This document shows positions 52,853-60,977 of a stretch of 64,000 nucleotides of DNA, piece by piece (the first letter of the stretch is position 1; each line of letters opens with the position of its first letter). A program made the position numbers and the translations under genes. The DNA comes from Streptomyces sp. Root1304 (GTDB taxonomy: Bacteria > Actinomycetota > Actinomycetes > Streptomycetales > Streptomycetaceae): NCBI RefSeq assembly GCF_001426405.1, contig NZ_LMEP01000024.1, forward strand, positions 104,678 through 168,677. Reading direction: 5' to 3'. The notes beneath the pieces were generated by a model. The model saw only the letters and a program-made list of their open reading frames with translations, made no database searches and had not been told where the DNA came from.

Positions 52853-53602
52853 ATGACCGTTTCCCGTGTCTCCGCCACCCGGGTCGCCCTCGCCGGTGGC
52901 ATCGCCCTCTCCTCCGTCGTGCTGCTGTCGGGCACGGCCTTCGCGCATGTGAGCGTGCAGCCGCAGGGCGAGGCCGCCAAGGGCGGCTACGCCACCGTCA
53001 ACATCAAGGTCCCGAACGAGCGCGACGACGCCTCCACCGTGAAGCTGGAGGTCAACTTCCCGCTCGACCACCCGCTCGCCTCCGTCATGCCGCAGCCCAT
53101 CCCCGGCTGGAAGGCCGAGGTGACCAAGAGCAAGCTCAGCAAGCCGCTGGAGCTGCACGGCAAGACCATCAACGAGGCCGTCTCCAAGGTGACCTGGACC
53201 GCCGACGGCTCGAAGATCGGCCCCGGCCAGTTCCAGCAGTTCCCGCTCTCCCTCGGCCAGCTGCCCGAGGACGCCGACCAGCTCGTCCTCAAGGCGATCC
53301 AGACGTACGACAACAAGGAGGTCGTGCGCTGGATCGAGGAGCAGAAGGAGGGCGCGGAGGAGCCGCAGAACCCCGCCCCCGTCCTGAAGCTCTCCGCCGC
53401 CTCCGAGGACCACCACGGCGGCGCCGCCCCGTCCGCCAAGGCCGACGACAAGGCGGGCCACGACGAGGCGGACGCGAAGAAGGAGACGGCCGCCGCCGAC
53501 TCCTCCGACACCACCGCCCGGATCCTCGGTGTCATCGGCATCCTCGTCGGTGTCGCCGGTGTGGCCTTCGGCCTCCTCTCCGGCCGCCGCCGCTCGGCCT
53601 GA
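52853..53602 (+). CDS. YcnI family (DUF1775) copper-binding protein
   Basis: A 249-residue exported membrane-anchored protein. The signal ends FAHVSV, giving an N-terminal His after cleavage at about residue 29, the copper ligand of YcnI. The beta-sandwich DUF1775 domain follows (YATVNIKVPNERDD, WTADGSKIGPGQFQQFPLSL), then a His/Asp-rich linker (DHHGGAAP, GHDEAD) and a C-terminal TM (LGVIGILVGVAGVAFGLLSG). ATG at 52853 has GGAG 12 bases upstream. First of five coupled copper genes. Confidence 0.88.
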   Translation: MTVSRVSATRVALAGGIALSSVVLLSGTAFAHVSVQPQGEAAKGGYATVNIKVPNERDDASTVKLEVNFPLDHPLASVMPQPIPGWKAEVTKSKLSKPLELHGKTINEAVSKVTWTADGSKIGPGQFQQFPLSLGQLPEDADQLVLKAIQTYDNKEVVRWIEEQKEGAEEPQNPAPVLKLSAASEDHHGGAAPSAKADDKAGHDEADAKKETAAADSSDTTARILGVIGILVGVAGVAFGLLSGRRRSA

Positions 53603-53650
53603 CGGCCCCACCTCATCCTGAGAACCCGGAAAGAAGCGGAAAGAATCAGC

Positions 53651-54385
53651 ATGTCCGCAGAGAAGACATCCACCCCGAAGCCCGGGGACGACGGCGCCGC
53701 CCGCCCCGGGCGTCGCACCCCGCTGATCGTCGCCGCGGTCGCGATCGTCGCCGCGCTCGGCATCACGGCGGCCGTCGGCCTCGGCGACGACGACAAGACC
53801 AACGGCGCGGGCTCCGGCTCGGTCGCCGTGGTCTCCGGCGGGGACGACTCCACCAAGGCCGCCACCGTCCTCGACCGGCCGTTCACCAAGCCCGCGCTCG
53901 TCCTCACCGACACCAAGGGCCAGAAGTACGACCTGCGGGAGCGGACCAAGGGCAAGCCGACGCTCATCTACTTCGGCTACACCCACTGCCCCGACGTCTG
54001 CCCCCTGACGATGAGCAACATCGCCATCGCCAAGAAGCAGCTCCCCAAGGCCGACCAGGACAAGCTCCAGGTCGTCTTCGTCACCACCGACCCCGAGCGG
54101 GACACCACGGCCGAGCTGGCCAAGTGGCTGCCCGCCGCGGGCGACCCCTCCTTCACCGGTCTCACCGGAGACTTCTCCGCCATCCAGGCGGGCGCCCGGC
54201 AGATCGGCATCGGCATCGACCCGGCCACGAAGGACAAGGACGGCAAGGTCGTCTCCATGCACGGCGCCCAGGTGATCGCCTTCTCGCCGACGACCGACCA
54301 GGGCTACGTCCTGTACGGCGAGGACGCGAGCGTCGACGACTACGCCAAGGACCTGCCGAAGCTCATCAAGGGGGAGAACCCGTGA
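53651..54385 (+). CDS. sco: Sco/SenC copper metallochaperone
   Basis: A 244-residue thioredoxin-fold protein. One N-terminal TM (TPLIVAAVAIVAALGITAAVGL) anchors it outside. The copper motif CPDVC (YFGYTHCPDVCPLTM) and the distal His (VSMHGAQVIAF) are intact. Sco proteins deliver Cu or reduce target Cys for cytochrome oxidase; in S. lividans Sco supplies the morphogenesis oxidase GlxA. The stop overlaps the next start (GTGA). Confidence 0.9.
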   Translation: MSAEKTSTPKPGDDGAARPGRRTPLIVAAVAIVAALGITAAVGLGDDDKTNGAGSGSVAVVSGGDDSTKAATVLDRPFTKPALVLTDTKGQKYDLRERTKGKPTLIYFGYTHCPDVCPLTMSNIAIAKKQLPKADQDKLQVVFVTTDPERDTTAELAKWLPAAGDPSFTGLTGDFSAIQAGARQIGIGIDPATKDKDGKVVSMHGAQVIAFSPTTDQGYVLYGEDASVDDYAKDLPKLIKGENP

Positions 54386-54834
54386 TCCGCCGCACCACCA
54401 CCCTGTCCGCCACCGTGGCTCTCGCCGCGGCCCTCGCGCTGACCGGGTGTTCGTCCTCGTCCGACGGGGACAAGCCCCAGCTCCAGGTCAGCGGGGCGTA
54501 CATGCCCCAGCCGGTGATGGACATGGCCGGGGGCTTCCTCACCATCAAGAACGACAGCGGCACCGCGGACAAGCTCACCTCGGTCACCAGCTCCCTCTCG
54601 GACGACATCACGATCCACGAGACGAAGAACCAGAAGATGCAGGAGGTGAAGTCCTTCGACATCCCCGCGAACGGGGAGCTGAAGCTCGCACGCGGCGGCA
54701 GCCACATCATGTTCATGGAGCTGAAGCAGAAGCCGAAGCAGGGCGAGAAGGTCAGCATCGAGCTCCACTTCGAGAAGTCCGACCCCATCAAGGTCGAGCT
54801 TCCCGTCGAAGCCGCCAACCACAACCCGCGGTAG
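54382..54834 (+). CDS. ecuC: PCu(A)C-type copper chaperone lipoprotein
   Basis: A 150-residue exported lipoprotein: lipobox LTGC (Cys22), then the cupredoxin-like PCuAC domain with Met/His ligands in IHETKNQKM and the HxM pair SHIMFM. It passes Cu(I) to Sco or oxidase outside the membrane. GTG at 54382 overlaps the Sco stop (GTGA). The symbol follows S. lividans usage, from memory. Confidence 0.88.
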   Translation: MIRRTTTLSATVALAAALALTGCSSSSDGDKPQLQVSGAYMPQPVMDMAGGFLTIKNDSGTADKLTSVTSSLSDDITIHETKNQKMQEVKSFDIPANGELKLARGGSHIMFMELKQKPKQGEKVSIELHFEKSDPIKVELPVEAANHNPR

Positions 54835-54884
54835 CACCCAGCGCGTTGACGGAGTTCATACAGAACTGACGGAGTGACCCAGAG

Positions 54885-56822
54885 ATGACAACCACCGCCC
54901 CGCGCCTCGGTACCGCCCTGGCCCGGCTGCTGATCCTCGCGGCCGCGCTGCTCGGCACGCTGCTCGCCGGTGCCGCCCCCGCGTCCGCGCACGCGGCGCT
55001 GACCGGAAGCGATCCGAAGGACGGGGCGGTGGTCGCCACCGCTCCCAAGGAGGTCAACCTCACCTTCTCCGAGCAGGTCGCCATGAGCCCCGACTCGATC
55101 CGGGTCCTCGACCCGGCGGGCCGCCGGGCCGACACCGGCGAGATAATCAACCTGTGCAGCGACTCCGTCGTCCGTTACGGCGTCGCCCTGCGCGCCGGAC
55201 TGCCCGACGGCACCTACACCGTGGCCTGGCAGACCGTGTCGGCCGACAGCCACCCGATCTCGGGCGCCTTCACCTTCTCCATCGGCGCCCCGTCCACGAC
55301 GGCCGTCGCACTGCCCGACCGGACCGCCGGCGGCGGACTCGTCGGCGCCCTCTACGGCATCGCGCGCTACCTCTCGTACGCCGGCTTCGCCGTCCTCGTC
55401 GGCGGCGGCGCCTTCGTCCTGGTCTGCTGGCCGCGCGGCGCGAGCGTCCGGCCCGTCCAGCAGACCGTGGTCCGGGGCTGGCTGACCCTCACCGGCGCCA
55501 CCCTCGTCATGCTGCTCCTGCGCAGTCCGTACACGGGCTCCGGCGAACTCTCCGACGCCTTCGACCTCGCCGGTCTGAAGGCCGTCCTGGAGACGAAGAC
55601 CGGGGCCGCGCTCACCTCCCGGCTGCTGCTGCTCGGCGCGGCGGCGCTCTTCGTCGCCGTCCTCTTCGGTGCCTACGCCCGGCGCACCGGCCCGAAGGAG
55701 AAGAAGGACCTCGCCTTCGGTCTGGGCATCGGCGGCACCGTCGTCGCCGCCGGGATCGCCGGCACCTGGGCCCTGGCCGAGCACGCCTCGACCGGTATCC
55801 AGCCCGGCATCGCCATGCCGGTCGACATCCTGCACCTGCTGGCCGTCGCCGCCTGGCTCGGCGGGCTCACGGTGCTGCTCGTCGCCCTCTACCGGGCCCC
55901 GGACGTCCCGCGCTCGGCGGTCGAACGCTTCTCCCGGGTGGCCTTCTGCTCCGTGGCCGTCCTCGCGGCCACCGGGCTCTACCAGTCCTGGCGCCAGGTC
56001 GGTTCCTGGTCGGCGCTCACCGGCACCCGCTACGGGCAGCTGCTGCTCGTCAAGATCGGCCTGATGGCCGTCCTGATCGGCATCGCCTGGATCTCCCGCC
56101 GCTGGACCCAGCGCCTGGCCGCCCCGGCGACACCCGGGGAAGAGACCCGGGAAGAGGAGCAGGGAGAAGCCGAGGAAGAGGCTGAGGAACGGGCGCAGGA
56201 AGAGGCCTTGGAGGGAGCCCGGGAGGAGGCCGAGGCCGCCGATCCCGCGCGGGCCGCCCAGCTCGCCCGGCAGCGGGCCGCCGTCGCCACCGCGCGGCGC
56301 AAGCGCGAGCGGGACGCCGACCCCGAGCGGGCCGGTCTGCGCCGCTCGGTGCTGACCGAGGCGGCCGTCGCCGTCGTCCTCCTCGCCGTGACCACCGTGC
56401 TCACCTCGACCGAACCCGGCCGCACCGAAGAGGAGGCGGGCCGGGGCACCTCCGCCTCCGGCCCGGCCGCCGTGCCCGACCGGCCCGTCGACATCCGGCT
56501 GCCCTTCGACACCGGCGGCGTCGACGGCAAGGGCGTCGTCCGGCTCAGCCTCGACCCCGGTCGTACCGGCGCCAACGCGCTCCACCTCTTCGTCGAGCGC
56601 CCGAACGGCAAGCCGCTGGACGTCCCGGAGATCAAGGTCGCCCTCACCCTTGAGGCGAAGGACATCGGCCCGCTGCCGGTCGCCCCCGACCGGATCCAGA
56701 CCGGACACTGGAGCGCGAGCGGCGTCCAGATCCCGATGCCCGGGGAGTGGCGGATCCAGGTGACCGTCCGTACCTCCGAGATCGACCAGACCACCATCGA
56801 GAAGAACGTGAAGATCGGCTGA
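54885..56822 (+). CDS. CopC-CopD fusion copper protein
   Basis: A 645-residue protein. A signal (residues 1-35) ends ASA-HAALTG, leaving the CopC copper His at the mature N terminus; CopC continues to SADSHPISGAFTF. CopD follows with eight TM segments (about 150-400), then an unusual Glu/Ala-rich cytoplasmic loop (about 415-475, EEEQGEAEEEAEERAQEEAL in part) and a C-terminal external YtkA-like domain (about 540-645). It probably imports copper. ATG at 54885 has no strong site. Confidence 0.9.
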   Translation: MTTTAPRLGTALARLLILAAALLGTLLAGAAPASAHAALTGSDPKDGAVVATAPKEVNLTFSEQVAMSPDSIRVLDPAGRRADTGEIINLCSDSVVRYGVALRAGLPDGTYTVAWQTVSADSHPISGAFTFSIGAPSTTAVALPDRTAGGGLVGALYGIARYLSYAGFAVLVGGGAFVLVCWPRGASVRPVQQTVVRGWLTLTGATLVMLLLRSPYTGSGELSDAFDLAGLKAVLETKTGAALTSRLLLLGAAALFVAVLFGAYARRTGPKEKKDLAFGLGIGGTVVAAGIAGTWALAEHASTGIQPGIAMPVDILHLLAVAAWLGGLTVLLVALYRAPDVPRSAVERFSRVAFCSVAVLAATGLYQSWRQVGSWSALTGTRYGQLLLVKIGLMAVLIGIAWISRRWTQRLAAPATPGEETREEEQGEAEEEAEERAQEEALEGAREEAEAADPARAAQLARQRAAVATARRKRERDADPERAGLRRSVLTEAAVAVVLLAVTTVLTSTEPGRTEEEAGRGTSASGPAAVPDRPVDIRLPFDTGGVDGKGVVRLSLDPGRTGANALHLFVERPNGKPLDVPEIKVALTLEAKDIGPLPVAPDRIQTGHWSASGVQIPMPGEWRIQVTVRTSEIDQTTIEKNVKIG

Positions 56823-56825
56823 CCC

Positions 56826-58097
56826 GTGACCGAGAACGACAACCTTGAGATCTCCCGGCGGCGCCTGCTCGGCACCGTCGGCGCGGCGGGCGCGGCCGGG
56901 CTCGTCATCGGCGCGGCCAGTGGCGTCGGCGTCTCCGCCGCCGTGTCGGGCGACGACAGCACGGCCGGGACCGGCGCCGGGGGCGCCCCGGCGCTCACCT
57001 CCGTCGGCGCGACCGAGGTGATGTTTCACGGGAAACATCAGGCCGGCATCACCACGCCCCTCCAGTCCCGGGGGCATCTGGTCGCCTTCGACCTCGCCCC
57101 GGGTGCCGGGCGCAAGGAGGCCATCGCCCTGCTGCGCCGCTGGTCGGTGACGGCGAAGACGCTGATGTCGGGGAAGGCCCCGACCGGGGACACGGGTGTC
57201 GCGCTCGACGCGGGCCCGTCCTCCCTCACGGTCACCTTCGGCTTCGGCCGTACCTTCTTCGACCGGACCGGGCTCCCCACCCGCCGTCCCTCCGCGCTCG
57301 ACCCGCTCCCCGCCTTCTCCTCCGACGCGCTGGACCCCCGGCGTTCGGAGGGCGACCTGTGGGTGCAGATCGGCGCCGACGACGCGCTCGTCGCCTTCCA
57401 CGCCCTGCGCGCGGTCCAGAAGGACGCGGGGGACGCGGCCCGGGTGCGCTGGCAGATGAACGGCTTCAACCGCTCGGCCGGGGCCACCGCGAAGCCGATG
57501 ACCGCGCGCAATCTGATGGGCCAGGTCGACGGTACGGGGAACCCGCAGCCCAGCGAACCCGACTTCGACCGGCGGATCTTCGTGCCGGCCGGAGCCACCG
57601 GTGCGGCGGAGTGGATGGCCGGCGGTTCGTACGCGGTGGTGCGCCGGATCCGGATGCTGCTCGACGACTGGGAGAAGCTGCCGCTGGGCGAGCAGGAGCA
57701 GGTCATCGGGCGCCGGAAGTCCGACGGGGCCCCGCTCACCGGCGGTACGGAGACCACCGCGCTCGACCTGAACAAGTTCGGGCCGGACGGGAAGCTGGTC
57801 ATCCCGGACAACGCCCACGCCCGGATCTCCGCCCCCGAACAGAACGGCGGAGCGGCGATGCTGCGCAGGCCGTTCTCCTTCCACGACGGCATCGGTACCG
57901 ACGGGACGCCGGACGCCGGTCTCCTCTTCGTCTGCTGGCAGGCCGATCCGCTCAGGGGCTTCGTGCCGGTCCAGCGCAAGCTGGACCGGGGCGACGCGCT
58001 GTCCGCCTTCATCCGCCACGAGGCGAGCGGCCTCTTCGCGGTCCCGGGCGGCCCGGCCGAGGGCGAGTACGTGGGCCAGCGCCTCCTGGAGTCCTGA
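56826..58097 (+). CDS. dtpA: Tat-exported DyP-type heme peroxidase (DtpA-like)
   Basis: A 423-residue peroxidase. A twin-arginine signal (SRRRLLG at residues 10-16, then hydrophobic) directs folded export. DyP signatures: FHGKHQAGI, GQVDGTGNP (distal Asp), proximal His in NAHARISAPE and catalytic Arg in MLRRPFSF. In S. lividans the DyP in this operon, DtpA, is needed for GlxA maturation and aerial development. GTG at 56826 is 3 bases after the CopCD stop. A parS-like palindrome lies inside FHGKH. Confidence 0.93.
   Translation: MTENDNLEISRRRLLGTVGAAGAAGLVIGAASGVGVSAAVSGDDSTAGTGAGGAPALTSVGATEVMFHGKHQAGITTPLQSRGHLVAFDLAPGAGRKEAIALLRRWSVTAKTLMSGKAPTGDTGVALDAGPSSLTVTFGFGRTFFDRTGLPTRRPSALDPLPAFSSDALDPRRSEGDLWVQIGADDALVAFHALRAVQKDAGDAARVRWQMNGFNRSAGATAKPMTARNLMGQVDGTGNPQPSEPDFDRRIFVPAGATGAAEWMAGGSYAVVRRIRMLLDDWEKLPLGEQEQVIGRRKSDGAPLTGGTETTALDLNKFGPDGKLVIPDNAHARISAPEQNGGAAMLRRPFSFHDGIGTDGTPDAGLLFVCWQADPLRGFVPVQRKLDRGDALSAFIRHEASGLFAVPGGPAEGEYVGQRLLES
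57019..57040. other. parS: Near-perfect parS site inside the DyP gene
   Basis: TGTTTCACGGGAAACA (57022-57037) differs from consensus TGTTTCACGTGAAACA by one central base; flanks extend it to 9-bp perfect arms around ACGG. It codes conserved FHGKH with TTT, AAA and CAT, codons this genome otherwise avoids, which argues for selection on the DNA. Confidence 0.75.
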
Positions 58098-58113
58098 CCT
58101 CCGGCCCGGCCTG

Positions 58114-58212
58114 CCCACCGGCAGGTACGCCCCGTCCGGCCGGCGGCCCACCGGCGAGCACGCCCCGCCGGGCCGCCGACCCACCGGCGCCTGCCTCCCG
58201 CCGGACGGGCCG
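58114..58212. repeat. 33-bp tandem repeat, 3 imperfect copies
   Basis: Units start CCCACCGGC at 58114, 58147 and 58180, 33 bases apart, in the gap between the DyP gene and pheA. A TAGGGT -10 for pheA follows at 58233. Confidence 0.7.
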
Positions 58213-58244
58213 CCCGGGGCTGCCGGGCCCATTAGGGTGACGGT

Positions 58245-59180
58245 ATGTCCGCCAACCGGTACACCTATCTCGGGCCCGAGGGCACCTTCACGGAGGCCGC
58301 GCTGCGCACGCTGCCCGAGGCCGCGACGAGGGAACTCGTCCCCATGGTCTCGGTCCCGGCCGCGCTCGACGCCGTACGGAACGGGGACGCCGCCGCCGCG
58401 CTCGTGCCGATCGAGAACTCGGTCGAGGGCGGGGTGACGGCCACCCTCGACGAGCTGGCCTCCGGCAAGCCGCTGATGATCTACCGCGAGGTGCTGCTGC
58501 CGATCGCCTTCGCCCTGCTCGTCCGGCCCGGCACCAAGCTCTCCGAGATCAAGACGGTGACCGGTCACCCGGTGGCCCAGCCGCAGGTGCGGAACTGGCT
58601 GCGGGCGCATCTGCCCGAGGCCGTGTGGGAGTCGGCCGCCTCCAACGCGGACGGCGCCCGGCTCGTGCAGGAGGGCCGCTTCGACGCCGCCTTCGCGGGG
58701 GAGTTCGCGGCGGCGACGTACGGGCTCGAAGCGCTGGTCACCGAGATCCACGACGCGGAGAACGCCGAGACGCGCTTCGTGCTGGTGGGCCGGCCGGCCC
58801 GGCCGGCGGCTCCGACGGGTGCGGACAAGACCTCGGTGGTGCTGTGGCTGGGTGACGATCATCCGGGTGCCCTCCTCGAACTGCTCCAGGAATTCGCGGT
58901 GCGCGGGGTGAACCTGATGCTGATCCAGTCCCGGCCCACGGGGGCGGGGATCGGGAACTACTGCTTCGCCGTGGACGCCGAGGGCCATATCTCGGACCGC
59001 CGGGTGGGCGAGGCGCTGATGGGGCTCAAGCGGATGTGCCCCCAGGTCCGCTTCCTGGGCTCGTACCCGAGGGCGGGCGTGGAGGTCGAGGACGTACGGG
59101 CGCTGCGGCGCGGTACCTCGGACAGTGAGTTCATGGCGGCCTCCGACTGGCTGGCGAGGGCCCAGGACGGTCGGGCCTGA
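58245..59180 (+). CDS. pheA: Prephenate dehydratase
   Basis: A 311-residue enzyme converting prephenate to phenylpyruvate in phenylalanine synthesis. Catalytic domain: YLGPEGTFTEAA, VPIENSVEGGV, and Thr-Arg-Phe in ETRFVLVGRP. C-terminal ACT domain (SVVLWLGDDHPGALLELL, LMLIQSRPT) binds Phe for feedback. ATG at 58245 lies 6 bases after TAGGGT (58233-58238), so the mRNA may be leaderless. A perfect terminator follows. Confidence 0.95.
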   Translation: MSANRYTYLGPEGTFTEAALRTLPEAATRELVPMVSVPAALDAVRNGDAAAALVPIENSVEGGVTATLDELASGKPLMIYREVLLPIAFALLVRPGTKLSEIKTVTGHPVAQPQVRNWLRAHLPEAVWESAASNADGARLVQEGRFDAAFAGEFAAATYGLEALVTEIHDAENAETRFVLVGRPARPAAPTGADKTSVVLWLGDDHPGALLELLQEFAVRGVNLMLIQSRPTGAGIGNYCFAVDAEGHISDRRVGEALMGLKRMCPQVRFLGSYPRAGVEVEDVRALRRGTSDSEFMAASDWLARAQDGRA

Positions 59181-59192
59181 TCAGAGGATGAC

Positions 59193-59220
59193 CGAACGCT
59201 CCCGAAGGCGGGAGCGTTCG
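59193..59220 (+). terminator. Terminator of pheA
   Basis: Perfect 12-bp stem CGAACGCTCCCG/CGGGAGCGTTCG with an AAGG loop, 12 bases after the stop; its right arm abuts the first DnaA box. Confidence 0.85.
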
Positions 59221-59564
59221 TCCACAGGTACGAACCACTAGTCCTACCTGCATACTTTTCAGTTACCCACAGCAGTTATCCACAGGCTCGGGGCTCGACC
59301 TGGGGACAAGTCGACAGCCCACCCCGACAAGGTCGACAAATCGCCCTAGCCACACCTTCGGGTATCCCACCTGTCCACAGCGCCGGAGCGACGCCCCTCG
59401 TCAGCACGGTTCGCCCGACCAACTCGTTGGAGCGACCGGAGCAAGCAATTCCCACCCAAATGAGTGCCTCAATGGTGTTTGATCACGGAATTCCCAGGCC
59501 CGGGGAGAGAAATCCCCGCGATCTTCTCCGTAATCCACAGATCTTCCGCACAGCCTGTGGATAA
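59218..59564. other. DnaA-box cluster
   Basis: Seven DnaA-box-like 9-mers in 347 bases of gene-free DNA between pheA and serS (59181-59687): TCGTCCACA (59218), TTACCCACA (59263), TTATCCACA (59276, perfect), TTGTCCCCA on the minus strand (59309-59301), CTGTCCACA (59371), TAATCCACA (59531) and TTATCCACA on the minus strand (59564-59556, perfect). From memory, S. coelicolor has a high-affinity cluster, D78, near serS that titrates DnaA and restrains initiation; this looks like its counterpart. Confidence 0.8.
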
Positions 59565-59615
59565 CTGAATCGGTCGCCCCGCTCCCGGCATTTCCACGGG
59601 TATCAATTCGGGCGA

Positions 59616-59645
59616 AACGTCACGCGTGACAACACGCGTGACGTT
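59616..59645. promoter_or_regulatory. Perfect 13-bp inverted repeat upstream of serS
   Basis: AACGTCACGCGTG-ACAA-CACGCGTGACGTT, 43 bases before the serS GTG. It contains the palindrome GTCACGCGTGAC. It may be a hairpin in a leader or a dimer-binding site; TAGCCT at 59676-59681 suggests a leaderless serS start downstream of it. Confidence 0.6.
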
Positions 59646-59687
59646 ATCCGGTGGGGGCGGGCGAACGCGCACCGGTAGCCTGGTGGG

Positions 59688-60977
59688 GTGATTGACCTTC
59701 GCCTGCTCCGTGAGGACCCCGACCGTGTTCGCGCCTCCCAGCGCGCCCGTGGAGAGGACGTCGCGCTCGTCGACGCCCTGCTCTCCGCCGATGAAAGGCG
59801 CAGGTCGTCCGGCGTCCGCTTCGACGAGCTCCGATCCGAGCAGAAGGCGCTCGGCAAGCTGATCCCCAGGGCCACCCCCGAGGAGCGCGCCGAGCTCCTC
59901 CAGAAGGCCGAGCAGCTCAAGACCGACGTCAAGGCCGCCGAGGCCGAGCAGAACGAGGCCGACGAGACGGCCAAGCAGCTGCTCCTCCAGCTCGGGAACA
60001 TCGTCCACACGGACGTGCCCGTGGGCGGCGAGGAGGACTTCGTCGTCCTGGAGACGCACGGCACCATCCGCGACTTCGCGGCCGAGGGCTTCGAGCCCAA
60101 GGACCACCTGGAGCTGGGCGAGGCGCTCGGCGCCATCGACGTGGAGCGGGGCGCCAAGGTCTCCGGCTCGCGCTTCTACTACCTGACCGGCGTCGGCGCC
60201 CTGCTGGAACTCGCCCTGGTCAACGCCGCCATCGCGCAGGCCACCGAGGCCGGCTTCATCCCCATGCTGACCCCGGCGCTGGTCCGTCCGCGCGCCATGG
60301 AGGGCACCGGATTCCTCGGCCAGGCCGCGGAGAACGTGTACCACCTGGAGAAGGACGACTACTACCTCGTCGGCACGTCCGAGGTGCCCCTCGCGGCGTA
60401 CCACATGGACGAGATCATCGACGCGGACAAGCTGCCGCTGCGGTACGCGGGCTTCTCGCCCTGCTTCCGCCGCGAGGCCGGAACGTACGGCAAGGACACC
60501 CGCGGCATCTTCCGCGTCCACCAGTTCGACAAGGTCGAGATGTTCTCGTACGTCGCGCCGGAGGACGCCGAGGCCGAGCACAAGCGCCTCCTGGACTGGG
60601 AGAAGCAGTGGCTGACCGGTCTTGAGCTGCCCTTCCAGGTGATCGACGTCGCCACCGGCGACCTCGGTGCCTCCGCCTCCCGCAAGTTCGACTGCGAGGC
60701 GTGGATCCCGACCCAGGGCAAGTACCGCGAGCTGACCTCGGCCTCGAACTGCGACAGCTTCCAGGCCCGTCGCCTCTCCGTCCGCATGCGCGACGAGCAG
60801 GGCGGCAAGAAGACCGTGCAGCCGCTGGCCACCCTGAACGGCACGCTGTGCGCCGTACCGCGCACGATCGTGGCGATCCTGGAGAACCACCAGCTGCCCG
60901 ACGGTTCGGTGCGGGTGCCCGAGATGCTGCGCCCCTACCTCGGCGGCCGTGAGGTCCTGGAGCCGATCGCCAAGTGA
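59688..60977 (+). CDS. serS: Seryl-tRNA synthetase
   Basis: A 429-residue class II synthetase that charges tRNA-Ser. N-terminal antiparallel coiled coil (about residues 30-105) grips the long variable arm; the catalytic core has motif 2 (FRREAGTYGKDTRGIFR) and motif 3 (GTLCAVPRTIVAILENHQ). GTG at 59688 has no Shine-Dalgarno, and TAGCCT lies 6 bases upstream, so translation may be leaderless. Its stop overlaps the HAD gene (GTGA). Three tRNA-Ser genes are in the same window. Confidence 0.97.
   Translation: MIDLRLLREDPDRVRASQRARGEDVALVDALLSADERRRSSGVRFDELRSEQKALGKLIPRATPEERAELLQKAEQLKTDVKAAEAEQNEADETAKQLLLQLGNIVHTDVPVGGEEDFVVLETHGTIRDFAAEGFEPKDHLELGEALGAIDVERGAKVSGSRFYYLTGVGALLELALVNAAIAQATEAGFIPMLTPALVRPRAMEGTGFLGQAAENVYHLEKDDYYLVGTSEVPLAAYHMDEIIDADKLPLRYAGFSPCFRREAGTYGKDTRGIFRVHQFDKVEMFSYVAPEDAEAEHKRLLDWEKQWLTGLELPFQVIDVATGDLGASASRKFDCEAWIPTQGKYRELTSASNCDSFQARRLSVRMRDEQGGKKTVQPLATLNGTLCAVPRTIVAILENHQLPDGSVRVPEMLRPYLGGREVLEPIAK

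Noticed and set aside
54366..58988. 1540-residue open frame on the minus strand over the copper operon
   Set aside because: Antisense to five recognisable copper and peroxidase genes; a by-product of high GC third positions.
59181..59687. T-box riboswitch upstream of serS
   Set aside because: No T-box sequence (TGGNACCGCG-type) or specifier stem is visible; the inverted repeat lacks that layout and actinobacterial T-boxes are mainly at ileS.
59181..59687. Chromosomal oriC
   Set aside because: It has DnaA boxes, but oriC in Streptomyces lies between dnaA and dnaN with about twenty boxes; neither gene is here.
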